From Paraburkholderia sp. IMGN_8 (GTDB lineage Bacteria; Pseudomonadota; Gammaproteobacteria; Burkholderiales; Burkholderiaceae), in NCBI RefSeq assembly GCF_038050405.1, contig NZ_CP150901.1:930001-994000 (forward strand): 64,000 nucleotides of DNA, in the 5' to 3' direction. The translations under genes and the position numbers were made by a program. Of this stretch, positions 53,695-62,722 are shown in pieces (position 1 is the stretch's first letter; the number at the start of each line of letters is the position of its first letter). The notes under the pieces are model-generated. The model did not search any database. It had not been told where the DNA came from and saw nothing but the letters and a program-made list of their open reading frames with translations.

Positions 53695-54189
53695 TTAGCG
53701 TTTGTAGAGGCCGGTCAGCGTAGCCGTGGCGAGCGTGTTCTGGTAGATGAAGAAGCGCACCACAGCGTTGGTCGCGTTGGCTGGCAACCCCAGCTTGGGC
53801 ACGCCCAGCGCGTGCACGGTGAAGATGTAGCGGTGCGCGGGCAAGCCCTTGGGCGGGCAGGGACCGCCGTAGCCGATGGTGCCGTAGTCGTTGGCGGCCT
53901 GAGTGCCGCTGGAGCCCAGGTCAGTGCCGTCGGTGGCGCCCAGGCCCTCGGCGAGTTGGGTGACGGACGAATCGATGTCGAACAGGATCCAGTGCCAGAA
54001 GCCGCTGCCGGTGGGCGCGTCCGGGTCGTACAGCGTCAGCGCGAAACTCTTGGTGCCTTCAGGCGCGCCCTGCCATTGCAGCGTGGGCGAACGGTTCTGG
54101 CCGGTGCCGTCGTAGCCATCGAACTCATGCACGAGTTGCAACGGATCCTGATTCTTGAATTCAGGCGATGTTAATGTGAAGTTGCTCAT
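53695..54189 (-). CDS. YbhB/YbcL-type phosphatidylethanolamine-binding (PEBP) protein
   Basis: A 164-residue PEBP-family protein. It has NRSPTLQWQGAPEGTKSFAL, the ligand-site block LYDPDAPTGSGFWHWILFDI, and NDYGTIGYGGPCPPKGLPAH followed by RYIFTVHALG, all canonical. The biochemical role of bacterial members is not settled. There is no signal peptide, so cytoplasmic. ATG 54189 fits the family start and has AAAGGAAA upstream. The frame is intact between two remnants. Confidence 0.93.
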   Translation of the reverse strand: MSNFTLTSPEFKNQDPLQLVHEFDGYDGTGQNRSPTLQWQGAPEGTKSFALTLYDPDAPTGSGFWHWILFDIDSSVTQLAEGLGATDGTDLGSSGTQAANDYGTIGYGGPCPPKGLPAHRYIFTVHALGVPKLGLPANATNAVVRFFIYQNTLATATLTGLYKR

Positions 54190-54273
54190 GCCATTTCCTT
54201 TCACGTAATTTTGAGAACTCAGAAAGCTGTATCGCTTGCACGTGCCCGCGGCCTCAGGACGATCCCATCACCG

Positions 54274-54446
54274 TCAGCACACCTCGAACAGGCTGGCGGC
54301 ACCCATGCCGCCGCCGACGCACATAGTAAGCACGACGTACTTGGCACCGCGGCGCTTGCCCTCGACCAGGACATGCCCGACCAGGCGGGCCCCGGTCATT
54401 CCCCAGGGATGGCCGACGGAAATGCCTCCGCCACTGGCATGCATCT
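54274..54446 (-). pseudogene. Thiolase, C-terminal fragment
   Basis: [20 protein letters not shown], then [20 protein letters not shown] and FEVC with a stop at 54274. These are the last 56 residues of an acetyl-CoA acetyltransferase, with the GHP and CxGGGMG boxes carrying the catalytic His and Cys. The rest of the gene is gone. Confidence 0.85.
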
Positions 54447-54576
54447 CATCGCTTGTCTCTCGCGTTCGTTTTCATCTTCACCCCGTTCCTTGCGCATTCT
54501 CACGCGTCTTATTTATCGGAACCGGCATCGATGGCACGGTCGCCCCTCGTCGGCCAGGAGCCCTTCGCGAGTCACA

Positions 54577-55386
54577 TTATGCGGACAGGTGCGCCGTGGC
54601 CCGGGCATAGGCAGCGCCCATTTCCGTAATTGTCGGATTGCGGCGTAGTGTCAGGCCGCCACTGACCTGCAGGTCCTGTCCCGTCATGAAGCACGCGTCG
54701 CTTGCCAACCACAGGGCCGCTTCGGCGACGTCGTCCACAGTGCCAATGCGTCCGAGCGGATAGCAGGCCTCGAAGGCCTGCAATATTTCGGGGATGTTCA
54801 GGGCGTCACCCGACATCGGCGTGCGGGTGATGCCAGGAGAGATCGAATTGGCGCGAATTCCGAATTGGCCGAACTCGTTGGCCACACAGCGCACGACATG
54901 GTCGGTGCCAGCCTTGGTCCCCATATAGGCGGCATGGTTCTCGAGCATGATCGTCGCGGTCGCCGACGAGATCATGATGATCGAGCCCCCCGGCGTCGAA
55001 TTTTTCCTCATGGCTTTCACGAGCGCCTGCATGAACTGAAACGGCGCCTTGAACTGGAGATCCATGATCGCCTGCAGTTCTTCTTCACTCGTGTCTTCGA
55101 ACGGCCGGAGAAGTCCCCAGCCCGTGGCGTTGATGCCGACATCGACGCGGCCGTAGCGCTCGCGCGCGAAGGCGACGAGCGCATCGATGTCTTCCTTGCG
55201 CGTGAAATCGCAAAGCCGGCTGGCGCCTCCGATTTCGCTGGCCAATTGAGCCAACGGCTCCGCGTGTCGTCCAGCCACAACCACGCTGGCGCCCTCGCCG
55301 GCGAAGCGTCGGGCAATGCATTGCCCCATGTTGTCTTTGCCTGCGGCGCCGACCACGATCACGACCTTACCCTCAAACCTCTTCAT
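54577..55386 (-). CDS. Short-chain dehydrogenase/reductase
   Basis: A 269-residue SDR. The cofactor site is VVGAAGKDNMGQCIARRFAG, a variant of TGxxxGxG. INATGWGLL stands where NNAG is usual, Ser is in IIMISSATA, and the YxxxK pair is in AAYMGTKAGTDH. GITRTPMSGDALNIPEILQA and the C-terminus are typical. It probably oxidises a hydroxyacyl-CoA or alcohol intermediate, given the CoA-ester genes upstream on the same strand. AAGAGGAGAG ahead of ATG 55386 fixes the start. Confidence 0.9.
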   Translation of the reverse strand: MKRFEGKVVIVVGAAGKDNMGQCIARRFAGEGASVVVAGRHAEPLAQLASEIGGASRLCDFTRKEDIDALVAFARERYGRVDVGINATGWGLLRPFEDTSEEELQAIMDLQFKAPFQFMQALVKAMRKNSTPGGSIIMISSATATIMLENHAAYMGTKAGTDHVVRCVANEFGQFGIRANSISPGITRTPMSGDALNIPEILQAFEACYPLGRIGTVDDVAEAALWLASDACFMTGQDLQVSGGLTLRRNPTITEMGAAYARATAHLSA

Positions 55387-55528
55387 GAAACTCTCCTCTT
55401 GGCGGTGTTCGTTCTCATGTCGCACTTTCCCAAGCTCGGTCGTGATCGATCACCATTGATTGATCCGGCTGGTGTCGCAAGGCGTGGCTCTGCCGCGCCC
55501 TGGATGCGCCGCTCTTGCGCTGCGCCGA

Positions 55529-55817
55529 TCAATACGACTTCGGCAATCCGAGCGCCTGCTCGGCGACGTAGCACGGCGCGAGTTCCTGCGTTACCGGCGC
55601 GAGCAGAGGCAGCACGGCTTTCGCGCAGGCCGCGCTCGACGTGGTACTCCTGCGCGAAGCCGAGTCCGCCGAACCAGCCACCCCGCGCGACGGCCTCGTA
55701 GAACTCGCCGGGCCAGCGCCCGTCGCGCTCGAGCCAGTAGTCCGCGCCGAAGTCGGCGCAGATTGCCTCGACGGCGTCGCGGATCGCGAGCTGGTCGTCG
55801 GAGAAATCGAAGTTCAC
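55529..55817 (-). pseudogene. Acyl-CoA dehydrogenase with large internal deletion
   Basis: The GTG at 55817 overlaps the AtuA-like stop, and the product starts NFDFSDDQLAIRDAVEAICA ... VARGGWFG. It then jumps straight to the C-terminal segment GFAQEYHVERGLRES, and in another frame to ALGLPKSY with its stop at 55529. The intact relative at 61.56 kb has about 300 residues between these two parts, including the active site. Confidence 0.9.
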
Positions 55818-57616
55818 GACGGCTGCAGCAGGCTCTCGGGCACCTCGACCGGCATGTCGAGCAGCATCTGCGCCATGCCCTTGCCGAGCGGATCGTTGCG
55901 CAGCGAAGCCATGCCGCCGCCGCCCAGCGCCCGCTCGCACACTAGGTTGATGGCGTTGATGCCAGGCAGCTCGTATCGGTGGACCGACCCCTGCACCAGG
56001 TGGCCGAGGTACTGCTTCACGCGCTCGGGCGTCACCTGGTCCTTCAGTACCGGCAGCAGCGCCGGATGGCGCGCGATCAGACCGATGTTGGACGTGTCGC
56101 CCTTGTCGCCGCTGCGCCCGAAGGCGATCTGCACGAGCGGCACGGTCTTGCGCGGGCCGTCGGGCAGCGTGATCTCCGAGGGGGCAAGCGGTTCCGGCGC
56201 GACCTGGGGTCGCAGCGGCGGCAGCGTCGCGGTAAACGTCTCCTCGCCCAGTGTGACCGTCGGCGTCACTTGCTCCTTCGAAATGAGAAAGGCGAACTGC
56301 CGCAGCACGGGCGCCACCGAGGGGCGGCCACCTGCGCCGGTCGTGCCCGGCGACCAGGAGGTGCCGGGTGCGGCGAACTCGCGGCTAAACGTCTCCAGCG
56401 CCCGCCGGTTGGCATGCGTCACGGTCAGGCGCAGCACAACTTCGCGCGTCGGCAAGGACCGGGCGTGCGGTCCGTAAGCGGACTCCGTGCCGAGAAGCTC
56501 GATATGGGTGGCCAGGAAATCCGCGAACCCGCTCTCGCGCAGCAACCGGCGGCCGCGCTCGAGCAGCGCCTCGCCAGTGCGCTTCGCCTTGGCGGGGGCA
56601 TCGATGCCGACGATGGCGAGCTGCGCCGACACCTTGAAGCCGGCGGGCACGGTGGAGCTCACCTTGTACGTACCGGTCGGCGGGCGGCCGCGGGCGCCGC
56701 TCACGAGCACGCGATGCGGCTCGGGCTGTTCCATGCGCACCTGACGGAAGTCGCACACCACATCCGGCAGCAGGTAGTTGGCCGGATCGCCTATCTCGTA
56801 CACAAGTTGCTCCCCGACCGTCGCCGGCGTGACGAGCCCGCCGGTTTCCGGCGGCTTGGCGACGACGAAGCTGCCGTCTTCGCAGCACTCGACGATCGGA
56901 TAGCCGATATTGGCCCAGTCGGGCACGTTGGCCCAGTCGGTGTGCAACCCGCCCGTCGCCTGGCAGCCGCATTCGATGATGTGGCCGGCGAGGCTGCCCG
57001 CGGCGAGCCGGTCGAAGTCGTCGGCCGCCCAGCCAAACTCGTGCATCAGCACGCCGAGGGTGACCGCACTGTCGACGCAGCGGCCGGTGATGACGATGTC
57101 GGCGCCTGCGGCCAGCGCCCGCGCGACCGGCAGCGCACCGAGGTAGGCATTGGCTGTCACCAGCCGTTCCGGCATCGGCTCGCCGCTGGACATTTCCAAC
57201 GTGCCGGCCGCCCGCATCGCGGCAGCGAGCGGTAGCACGTCGTCGCCTTCGACGATCGCGATACGCACCTTCACGCCGAGCTCGTCGGCCAGGGCCTGCA
57301 CCGCCGCGGCGCAGCCCTTCGGGTTCACGCCGCCGGCGTTGCTGACGATGCGGATGCCCTGCTCGCGGGCCTGCTTGAGCACAGAGCGCAGCGCCACGGT
57401 GACGAAGTCGGTGGCGTACCCTTCCTCCGGCCGTTTCATGCGCGCGCCCGCGAGGATTGACATCGTCAGCTCGGCGAGATAGTCGAACACCAGGTAGTCG
57501 ATGCCGCCCGTGCGCACCAGTTGCACCGGCCCGACGCTGCTGTCGCCCCAGAAACCCGAGGCGCCGCCGATGCGCACTACCTTTCCCGCGGCTTGCGGCT
57601 TCACTTTCCGGTCCAT
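55814..57616 (-). CDS. AtuA/DUF1446-family protein (acyclic terpene utilisation type)
   Basis: A 600-residue protein of the AtuA/DUF1446 family. VVRIGGASGFWGDSSVGPVQ starts the core. IVSNAGGVNPKGCAAAVQAL, VITGRCVDSAVTLGVLMHEF and YPIVECCEDGSFVV follow. From about 490 a smaller C-terminal AtuA-like domain begins (QIAFGRSGDKGDTSNIGLIA, INAINLVCERALGGGG). AtuA belongs to citronellol/geraniol catabolism, but most relatives are uncharacterised members of CoA-ester pathways. Start overlaps the hydratase gene by 16 bases, and its stop overlaps the next start (GTGA), so it is a tightly coupled operon member. Confidence 0.92.
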   Translation of the reverse strand: MDRKVKPQAAGKVVRIGGASGFWGDSSVGPVQLVRTGGIDYLVFDYLAELTMSILAGARMKRPEEGYATDFVTVALRSVLKQAREQGIRIVSNAGGVNPKGCAAAVQALADELGVKVRIAIVEGDDVLPLAAAMRAAGTLEMSSGEPMPERLVTANAYLGALPVARALAAGADIVITGRCVDSAVTLGVLMHEFGWAADDFDRLAAGSLAGHIIECGCQATGGLHTDWANVPDWANIGYPIVECCEDGSFVVAKPPETGGLVTPATVGEQLVYEIGDPANYLLPDVVCDFRQVRMEQPEPHRVLVSGARGRPPTGTYKVSSTVPAGFKVSAQLAIVGIDAPAKAKRTGEALLERGRRLLRESGFADFLATHIELLGTESAYGPHARSLPTREVVLRLTVTHANRRALETFSREFAAPGTSWSPGTTGAGGRPSVAPVLRQFAFLISKEQVTPTVTLGEETFTATLPPLRPQVAPEPLAPSEITLPDGPRKTVPLVQIAFGRSGDKGDTSNIGLIARHPALLPVLKDQVTPERVKQYLGHLVQGSVHRYELPGINAINLVCERALGGGGMASLRNDPLGKGMAQMLLDMPVEVPESLLQPS

Positions 57617-58365
57617 TGCGGTTTCCTCTTGTCCTTGTATGCGGCCAGGCCCTCGCGCGCGTCCTGCGTCATCGCCAGCAGGCCGATCTGCCCTTCGCCG
57701 AATGCGATCGCCTCCTCGAAGGACATCGAACGCATCGCCTTCATCGCATACAGGCCACGCCGCAGCGCGGTGGGCGAGTTGGAAAGCAGGCGCGACAGCA
57801 GGCGCTCAAGCGCGCCGTCGAGATCGTCCGCCACCTCGTTGACCAAACCGATGTCGCGGGCCTGCGCGGCGTCGATCGGCTCGCCCGTCAGGCACATTTG
57901 CGCGAGCCAGCGCTGCGGCACCTGGGCCTGCAGCACCGCGAGCACCTGCATCGGAAAGACGCCGACTTTCGCCTCGGGCAGGCCGAAGATCGCGCGCGGG
58001 GTGGCGATGGCGAGATCGCACATCGCGAGCAGGCCCATGCCGCCGGCCATGCAGGCGCCGTTGACCCGCGCGACGAGCGGCACGTCGAGCGTGCGCGCCG
58101 TGCGCAGCAGATCGGCATAGGCGCTGGTCGGCGTGGCGTAGTCGAACGCGAAGGCATTTGCGCCCAGGTCGGCGCCGGCGCAGAACGCCTCGTCCCCGGC
58201 GCCGGTGAGCACCACGGCGCGGATCGTCTCGTCTGCCTTCACGCCATCCAAGGCTTGCTGCAAGGCGCCGATCACTTCCGCATTGAGGGCATTTCTGCGC
58301 TCCGGACGGTCGATGGTGAGCACCAGCCGGGCGTCCTGCCGGCTGGCATTGACAACGTTCTTCAT
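57601..58365 (-). CDS. Enoyl-CoA hydratase/isomerase family protein
   Basis: A 254-residue crotonase. LTIDRPERRNALNAEVIGAL, EAFCAGADLGANAF (first oxyanion block), RVNGACMAGGMGLLAMCDLA (second), and FGLPEAKVGVFPMQVLAVLQ, with a Glu in the usual acid/base zone. It hydrates or isomerises enoyl-CoA. ATG 58365 overlaps the CoA-transferase stop (ATGA). A longer open frame upstream overlaps that gene and is not used. Confidence 0.92.
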   Translation of the reverse strand: MKNVVNASRQDARLVLTIDRPERRNALNAEVIGALQQALDGVKADETIRAVVLTGAGDEAFCAGADLGANAFAFDYATPTSAYADLLRTARTLDVPLVARVNGACMAGGMGLLAMCDLAIATPRAIFGLPEAKVGVFPMQVLAVLQAQVPQRWLAQMCLTGEPIDAAQARDIGLVNEVADDLDGALERLLSRLLSNSPTALRRGLYAMKAMRSMSFEEAIAFGEGQIGLLAMTQDAREGLAAYKDKRKPQWTGK

Positions 58366-59609
58366 GTTGCAACCTCCACTTCGCCCGATGCCGTCGTCAC
58401 TTGCGTCACGCCGGTCTCGACCATCTCGCGAATCTGCTCCGCGGAGTAGCCCGCCTCGCCCAGCACTTGCGCGCTGTGCTCGCCCAGCAGCGGCGGCGGG
58501 CGCAGCGGAGGCAGCGGCGTCTGCGGCCACTCGCTCGGCACGGCCATGGTGCGCAGAACGCCCTCGGTAGGATGGTCAAGCTGCTGGAAGAACCCGATGT
58601 CCCGCAGGTGCGGATCGTCCATCAGCGACTCGAAGGTGTGCGCCGGCAACAGCGGGATGCCAAGCGGCTCCAGCAACTCGCGCCATTGCTGCGTGGTCTT
58701 CGTTTTCAGCTGGTCGGAGAGGATCTCGTACAGCGCCTCGACATGCTGCGTGCGCGATTCACCATCGGCAAACCGCGGGTCGCTCTCGAACCGCTCGGCC
58801 TCGCCGACCGCGCGCATGAAGGCCTTCCACTGTTCGTCGGTGTAGACAACGAGGCACACCAGACCGTCCTGCGTGGCGTACGGCCTGCGCTGCGGGTTGA
58901 GCAGCCGCGGATAGCCGAAGCCGCCGCGCGGCGGGACGAACGTGTGGCCGTACAGATGGTCGCCCAGCATCATCTGCGCGGTCGTCTCGAACATCGGCAC
59001 CTCGACCGCCTGTCCGCGGCCGGTGCGTTCGCGCGCGAGCAGCGCCGCGCAGATCACGCCGAAGGCGTACAGGCCCGTCGCCCGGTCCGAGAGGTTGAGC
59101 GGGGCATAGCGCGGCACGTCGGAACCGGCCCGTACGCTGGCCTCGGGGATGGCGACTGCCGCCTGGATCAGGTCGTCGAAGGCGCGCGAGTCCGCATAGC
59201 GGCCGCGCTGGCTGAAGCCGAAGGTGCCGACATAGATGATGCGCGCGTTCATCTGCCGCACCGCCTCGTAATCCAGCCCGAGGCGCTTCATCGCCTGCGG
59301 CCGCACGTTGTAGACCAGCGCGTCGGCCGTCTGCGCCAGCTTCAGCAGCGCTTCCTTGCCGGCGGGCCGCTTCAGGTCCAGCACGATGCTGCGCTTGTTG
59401 CGGTTCACGTTGAGGAACAGCGGGCCGGCACCCGAGCGCCCGCCGGGCCCGACTGCGCGCAGCATGTCGCCGCCGGGCGGTTCCACCTTGATCACATCGG
59501 CCCCCAGGTCGGCCAGCATCTGCGTGGCCGAAGGTCCCATGACGACTTCGGTGATGTCGATGATGCGCAGGCCCGCGAGCGGGCCGCCTTGGTTGGAGTC
59601 GTTTTCCAT
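58362..59609 (-). CDS. CoA-transferase family III (CaiB/BaiF)
   Basis: A 415-residue class III CoA-transferase. GPLAGLRIIDITEVVMGPSA, MLADLGADVIKVEPPGGDML and NRNKRSIVLDLKRPAGKEAL are the N-terminal blocks. The catalytic Asp is expected in the segment FDDLIQAAVAIPEA. YPRLLNPQRRPYATQDGLVC follows. It moves CoA between acids and so activates the pathway substrate without ATP. GAGGAG lies about 10 bases before the ATG. This ribosome site sits inside the edge of the exact duplication, so the cupin-transferase order is probably the ancestral one. Confidence 0.93.
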   Translation of the reverse strand: MENDSNQGGPLAGLRIIDITEVVMGPSATQMLADLGADVIKVEPPGGDMLRAVGPGGRSGAGPLFLNVNRNKRSIVLDLKRPAGKEALLKLAQTADALVYNVRPQAMKRLGLDYEAVRQMNARIIYVGTFGFSQRGRYADSRAFDDLIQAAVAIPEASVRAGSDVPRYAPLNLSDRATGLYAFGVICAALLARERTGRGQAVEVPMFETTAQMMLGDHLYGHTFVPPRGGFGYPRLLNPQRRPYATQDGLVCLVVYTDEQWKAFMRAVGEAERFESDPRFADGESRTQHVEALYEILSDQLKTKTTQQWRELLEPLGIPLLPAHTFESLMDDPHLRDIGFFQQLDHPTEGVLRTMAVPSEWPQTPLPPLRPPPLLGEHSAQVLGEAGYSAEQIREMVETGVTQVTTASGEVEVAT

Positions 59610-59620
59610 TCTATCCGTGC

Positions 59621-60243
59621 TCCTCTTTCCGGTCAGGAACCGGCCACGTCGGCGCCATTGCCGCGGATGTAGGGCACCGGTCCGATGTCGCGCGCCGCCG
59701 CGAGGGCCTCGATCGCGTACCGGATGGAGACCGCGTCATTGAGCGAGTGGAACGTGCCGTCCTCGTTGAAGCTGACTTGCGCGCCTTCGATCCAGGCGAT
59801 GGTGATGGTGTCCTCGGTGTTGTCCTCGGGGGTGTAGAAGGTGTGCACCGAGCCGCCGGGCTCGTACAGGTAGGAGCCCGCCGTCTGCGGCTGGTCGGGG
59901 TACTCGCGATACATCCAGCAGCCCTGGATCGTCCACACCTGCGCGGTACCGGTGTGGTAGTGAATCGGCAGGGAGCGACCGGGTTCCACGATGGCCATGA
60001 AGACCCACTCGCCGCGCTCCAGGTCCAGGCGCAGCGGCTTGATGTGGATGCCCGGAAAGACATCCCTGATCAGCGGGATCTGCTCGATGTTGACGGTCAG
60101 GAGCTTGTCCTGGGGCAGGGCGGGCAGCGGCAGCGGGGCGCCGGTGGACGTGGTGGGCTGCGTGAGAATTCTTGCGTTCATGAGTTGTCTCCTGCTGTTA
60201 GTGGATGTAAAGCAGTGGATGGAAGCCGCCCTTTGATAAGGAA
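59621..60243 (-). repeat. Exact long duplication, copy 2
   Basis: Matches 51603-52225 base for base as far as I could compare. Here it runs smoothly into the CoA-transferase gene, whereas copy 1 abuts a broken dinB. Confidence 0.93.
59633..60181 (-). CDS. 2,4'-dihydroxyacetophenone dioxygenase-like cupin (copy 2)
   Basis: This is the same 182-residue cupin as at 51.6 kb, with identical protein sequence and the same HYHTG and GGSVHTF metal-site blocks. In this copy it stands 24 bases ahead of the CoA-transferase, in front of the hydratase and AtuA-like genes. The upstream bicupin gene is reduced to a remnant, so transcription would have to come from the motif at 60.4 kb. Two identical copies may raise gene dosage, or may mark a very recent rearrangement. 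Confidence 0.82.
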   Translation of the reverse strand: MNARILTQPTTSTGAPLPLPALPQDKLLTVNIEQIPLIRDVFPGIHIKPLRLDLERGEWVFMAIVEPGRSLPIHYHTGTAQVWTIQGCWMYREYPDQPQTAGSYLYEPGGSVHTFYTPEDNTEDTITIAWIEGAQVSFNEDGTFHSLNDAVSIRYAIEALAAARDIGPVPYIRGNGADVAGS

Positions 60244-60380
60244 ACCCAGCGCGCGCCAGCGGTCTCGTGGTCGATGAGGGGAAGCCTGCACCGTGCCGAT
60301 GGCGGCGTCGCCGGCGGCAAGCACGCGCACCCTTGCCGTGAGCGGGCGCGGCGGCAGCGCCATCGGGTTCCGTGATCGCC
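60244..60380 (-). pseudogene. Bicupin remnant
   Basis: This stretch matches 52434-52566 of the bicupin gene with small insertions and deletions (CAGCGCGCGCCAGCGGTCTC is common to both). About 200 bases between it and the end of the gene are deleted, as is the N-terminal half. Confidence 0.8.
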
Positions 60381-60405
60381 GGGCCTCCAGTTGAAGTAAA
60401 AATCT

Positions 60406-60434
60406 AAATGTCCAATGTTAGAAGATTAGGCGCA
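60406..60434 (-). promoter_or_regulatory. Shared 29-bp operator/promoter motif, copy B
   Basis: Plus-strand form: AAATGTC, then CAATGTTAGAAGA, then TTAGGCGCA. Same spacing and edges as copies A and C. It lies before the bicupin remnant and the cupin-to-acyl-CoA-dehydrogenase operon. Confidence 0.7.
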
Positions 60435-60448
60435 AAGAAGACGCCTTG

Positions 60449-61476
60449 TCAAGCCGGGATCCGCTTCTTGATTTTCGAGATCGTGTGGACCTTTACCTTG
60501 CGAGCCCACGGTCCATCGATGGTCCGCAGATTCCGGGCCACGAGATGCGCCAGGCCAAGCTCGTCAGCAAGCTGCGAAATGGCTGCCTCTACATCGAGCG
60601 ACAGGTTGGTGACAAGCACGTCGTCACCGTGGAATACCAGGCTGTTCGACCAGAGAAAGCCGATGGGTGCCCCATCGCGATCGATGCCGCAGAAATCGCC
60701 GAGCTTGGCGATCACGGCCCTGCGTCGGCTCGAGCACGAGAATCAAATTGGATTGATTGCACGCGATCCAGAGGTTGTCGTGCTCGTCGATTTTCAGACC
60801 GTCGGGGCCGCCGCCGATCCGGTTGACGAAGACTTCAGGCGTGCCGGGCTCGAGCGTCGAGCCGGTCACCGGTATCTTGACAATGGTGTCGTTCGCCGTA
60901 TTGGTGACGAACAAGGCCGTCTTCTTGTTGTTGAACGCCAGACCGTTCGCGCCGGTGGTTGGCGGTATCCTCGTCGGCTTGAGCAGTGGGCTGTTGACCC
61001 ATGCCGACGCTTCGTCACCGTCGGGTCCGACTTTCCAGATCATGCCCTGGTGGGCGTCGGTCACGTACACGTTGCCGGCGGCGTCGAACGTAATCCCGTC
61101 GAGGCCGGAGTGCTTGTCCGTGACCGTCATGAACACGGATGAGGCACCCGTGTTGGGATCGACGCTCAGGACCTTCCCGGCCCCGTAATCGACCGCGAGC
61201 AACTTACCCGTCTGTGGAGGGAAGCCGACGTCGAGCAACAACCCTGCTCGAGCCCTTGATGCCGACACTGCGCAGGCGCTTGCCCAGCGGGTCGAACACA
61301 AGGAGCGTTCCCTCGCTTGTCCTGGGTTTGTTCGCCGCCACCGTGACAACGTAGACGTTGCCCTCGCGGTCCACGGCGATCCCCTCGGGATGCGCCTCAC
61401 CGGGGGGCAACGTGGCGAATGTCTCGACCTTGCCGCGCTCCCAGGCCTTTGCCGCGAGCGGCGTCGTCAGCAACAT
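60449..61476 (-). pseudogene. SMP-30/gluconolactonase-like beta-propeller gene with two frameshifts
   Basis: Three frames join into one beta-propeller: HPEGIAVDREGNVYVVTVAA from the ATG at 61476, then LAVDYGAGKVLSVDPNTGAS, SGLDGITFDAAGNVYVTDAH and DGLKIDEHDNLWIACNQSNL, then FCGIDRDGAPIGFLWSNSLV. Frameshifts lie near 61245 and near 60720. Intact relatives are periplasmic or cytoplasmic lactonases and sugar-acid or bile-type hydrolases. It is decayed but recent, since few other lesions are seen. Confidence 0.82.
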
Positions 61477-61561
61477 CCAGCAATATCAGCATCGATCCGA
61501 ATTGGTGTCGTAGGGCGTGGCCCTGCCACGCCCTGGATGCGGCTGTTTTGCGCTGCGCTGA

Positions 61562-62722
61562 TCAATACGATTTCGGCAATCCGAGGGCCTGCTCGGCGAC
61601 GTAGCACAGCGCGAGCTCCTGCGTCACCGGCGCGAGCAGGGGCAGCACGCTTTCGCGCAAGCCGCGCTCGACGTGGTACTCCTTGGCGAAGCCGAATCCG
61701 CCGTGCGTACGGACGGCACGCAAAGCCGTCTCATAGCCGGCCTCCGCAGCCAGGTACTTGGCCGCAGTGGCCTCGACGCCGCACGGCTTGCCCGCGTCGT
61801 ACAGCGCAGCGGCCTTCCACATCAGCAGCTCTGCCGATTGCAGACGCATCCAGCATTCGGCCAGCGGATGCTGGATCGCCTGGTTCTTGCCGATCGGCCG
61901 CCCGAACACGACGCGTTCCTTGGCATAGTCCGTCGCACGCTCGAGTGCCGTCTGCGCGGCACCGAGCGCGGCAGCGGCGACGAGGATGCGCTCCGGGTTC
62001 AGGCCGTGCAGCAAATACTTGAAGCCCTGGCCTTCCTCGCCGATGCGATCCTCGACAGGGATCTCCAGCCCGTCGATGAACAGTTCGTTCGAGTCCACGG
62101 CCTTGCGCGCCATCTTCTCGATCTCGCTGATGCGCACCTGCGAGCGGTCGAGGTCGGTGTAGAACAGCGTGACGCCGTCCATCGGCCGCGCGCATTCCTC
62201 GATCGGCGTCGTGCGCGCCACCAGCAGGATCTTGTTGGCGTGCTGCGCGGTCGAGGTCCAGACCTTCTGGCCGTGCACGACATAGCGGTCGCCGGCGCGG
62301 CGGGCGAGGGTTCTGACGCGGGTGGTGTCGGAGCCGACGTTGGGCTCCGTCACGCCGAAGCAGGCGCGATGCGAGCCGTCGATCAGCGGCGGCAGCATGC
62401 GCCGCTTCTGCTCCTGCGTGCCGAACACGACCACCGGCTGCGGGCCGAACAGGTTCAGATGCACCGACGACACGGCCGCCGAGCCGAGCTTGCCGATGGT
62501 GCGCATCACCATCGCGGCCGCCGCGATCCCGAGGCCGGCGCCGCCATGCTCCCTGGGCATCGTCACGCCGAACCACCCGCCGCGGGCAACGGCGTCGCAG
62601 AATTCGCTGGGCCAGCGCCCGTCGCTGTCGCGCTCGAGCCAGTAATCGGCGCCGAAGTCGGCGCAGAGGGCCTCGACGGCGTCGCGGATCGCCAGCTGGT
62701 CGTCGGAGAAATCGAAATTCAT
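61562..62722 (-). CDS. Acyl-CoA dehydrogenase
   Basis: A 386-residue flavoenzyme of full family length. NFDFSDDQLAIRDAVEALCA starts the helical domain. CFGVTEPNVGSDTTRVRTLA and YVVHGQKVWTSTAQHANKIL form the FAD-facing beta domain. YAKERVVFGRPIGKNQAIQH and RTHGGFGFAKEYHVERGLRE close the C-terminal domain. It would oxidise an acyl-CoA to the enoyl-CoA with an electron-transfer flavoprotein. Its start overlaps the mosaic frame upstream by four bases. An internally deleted relative lies at 55.5-55.8 kb behind the AtuA-like gene. Confidence 0.95.
   Translation of the reverse strand: MNFDFSDDQLAIRDAVEALCADFGADYWLERDSDGRWPSEFCDAVARGGWFGVTMPREHGGAGLGIAAAAMVMRTIGKLGSAAVSSVHLNLFGPQPVVVFGTQEQKRRMLPPLIDGSHRACFGVTEPNVGSDTTRVRTLARRAGDRYVVHGQKVWTSTAQHANKILLVARTTPIEECARPMDGVTLFYTDLDRSQVRISEIEKMARKAVDSNELFIDGLEIPVEDRIGEEGQGFKYLLHGLNPERILVAAAALGAAQTALERATDYAKERVVFGRPIGKNQAIQHPLAECWMRLQSAELLMWKAAALYDAGKPCGVEATAAKYLAAEAGYETALRAVRTHGGFGFAKEYHVERGLRESVLPLLAPVTQELALCYVAEQALGLPKSY

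Noticed and set aside
55979..57235. Plus-strand frame of 418 codons
   Set aside because: Antisense shadow of the AtuA-like gene.
58401..59672. Plus-strand frame of 423 codons
   Set aside because: Antisense shadow of the CoA-transferase.
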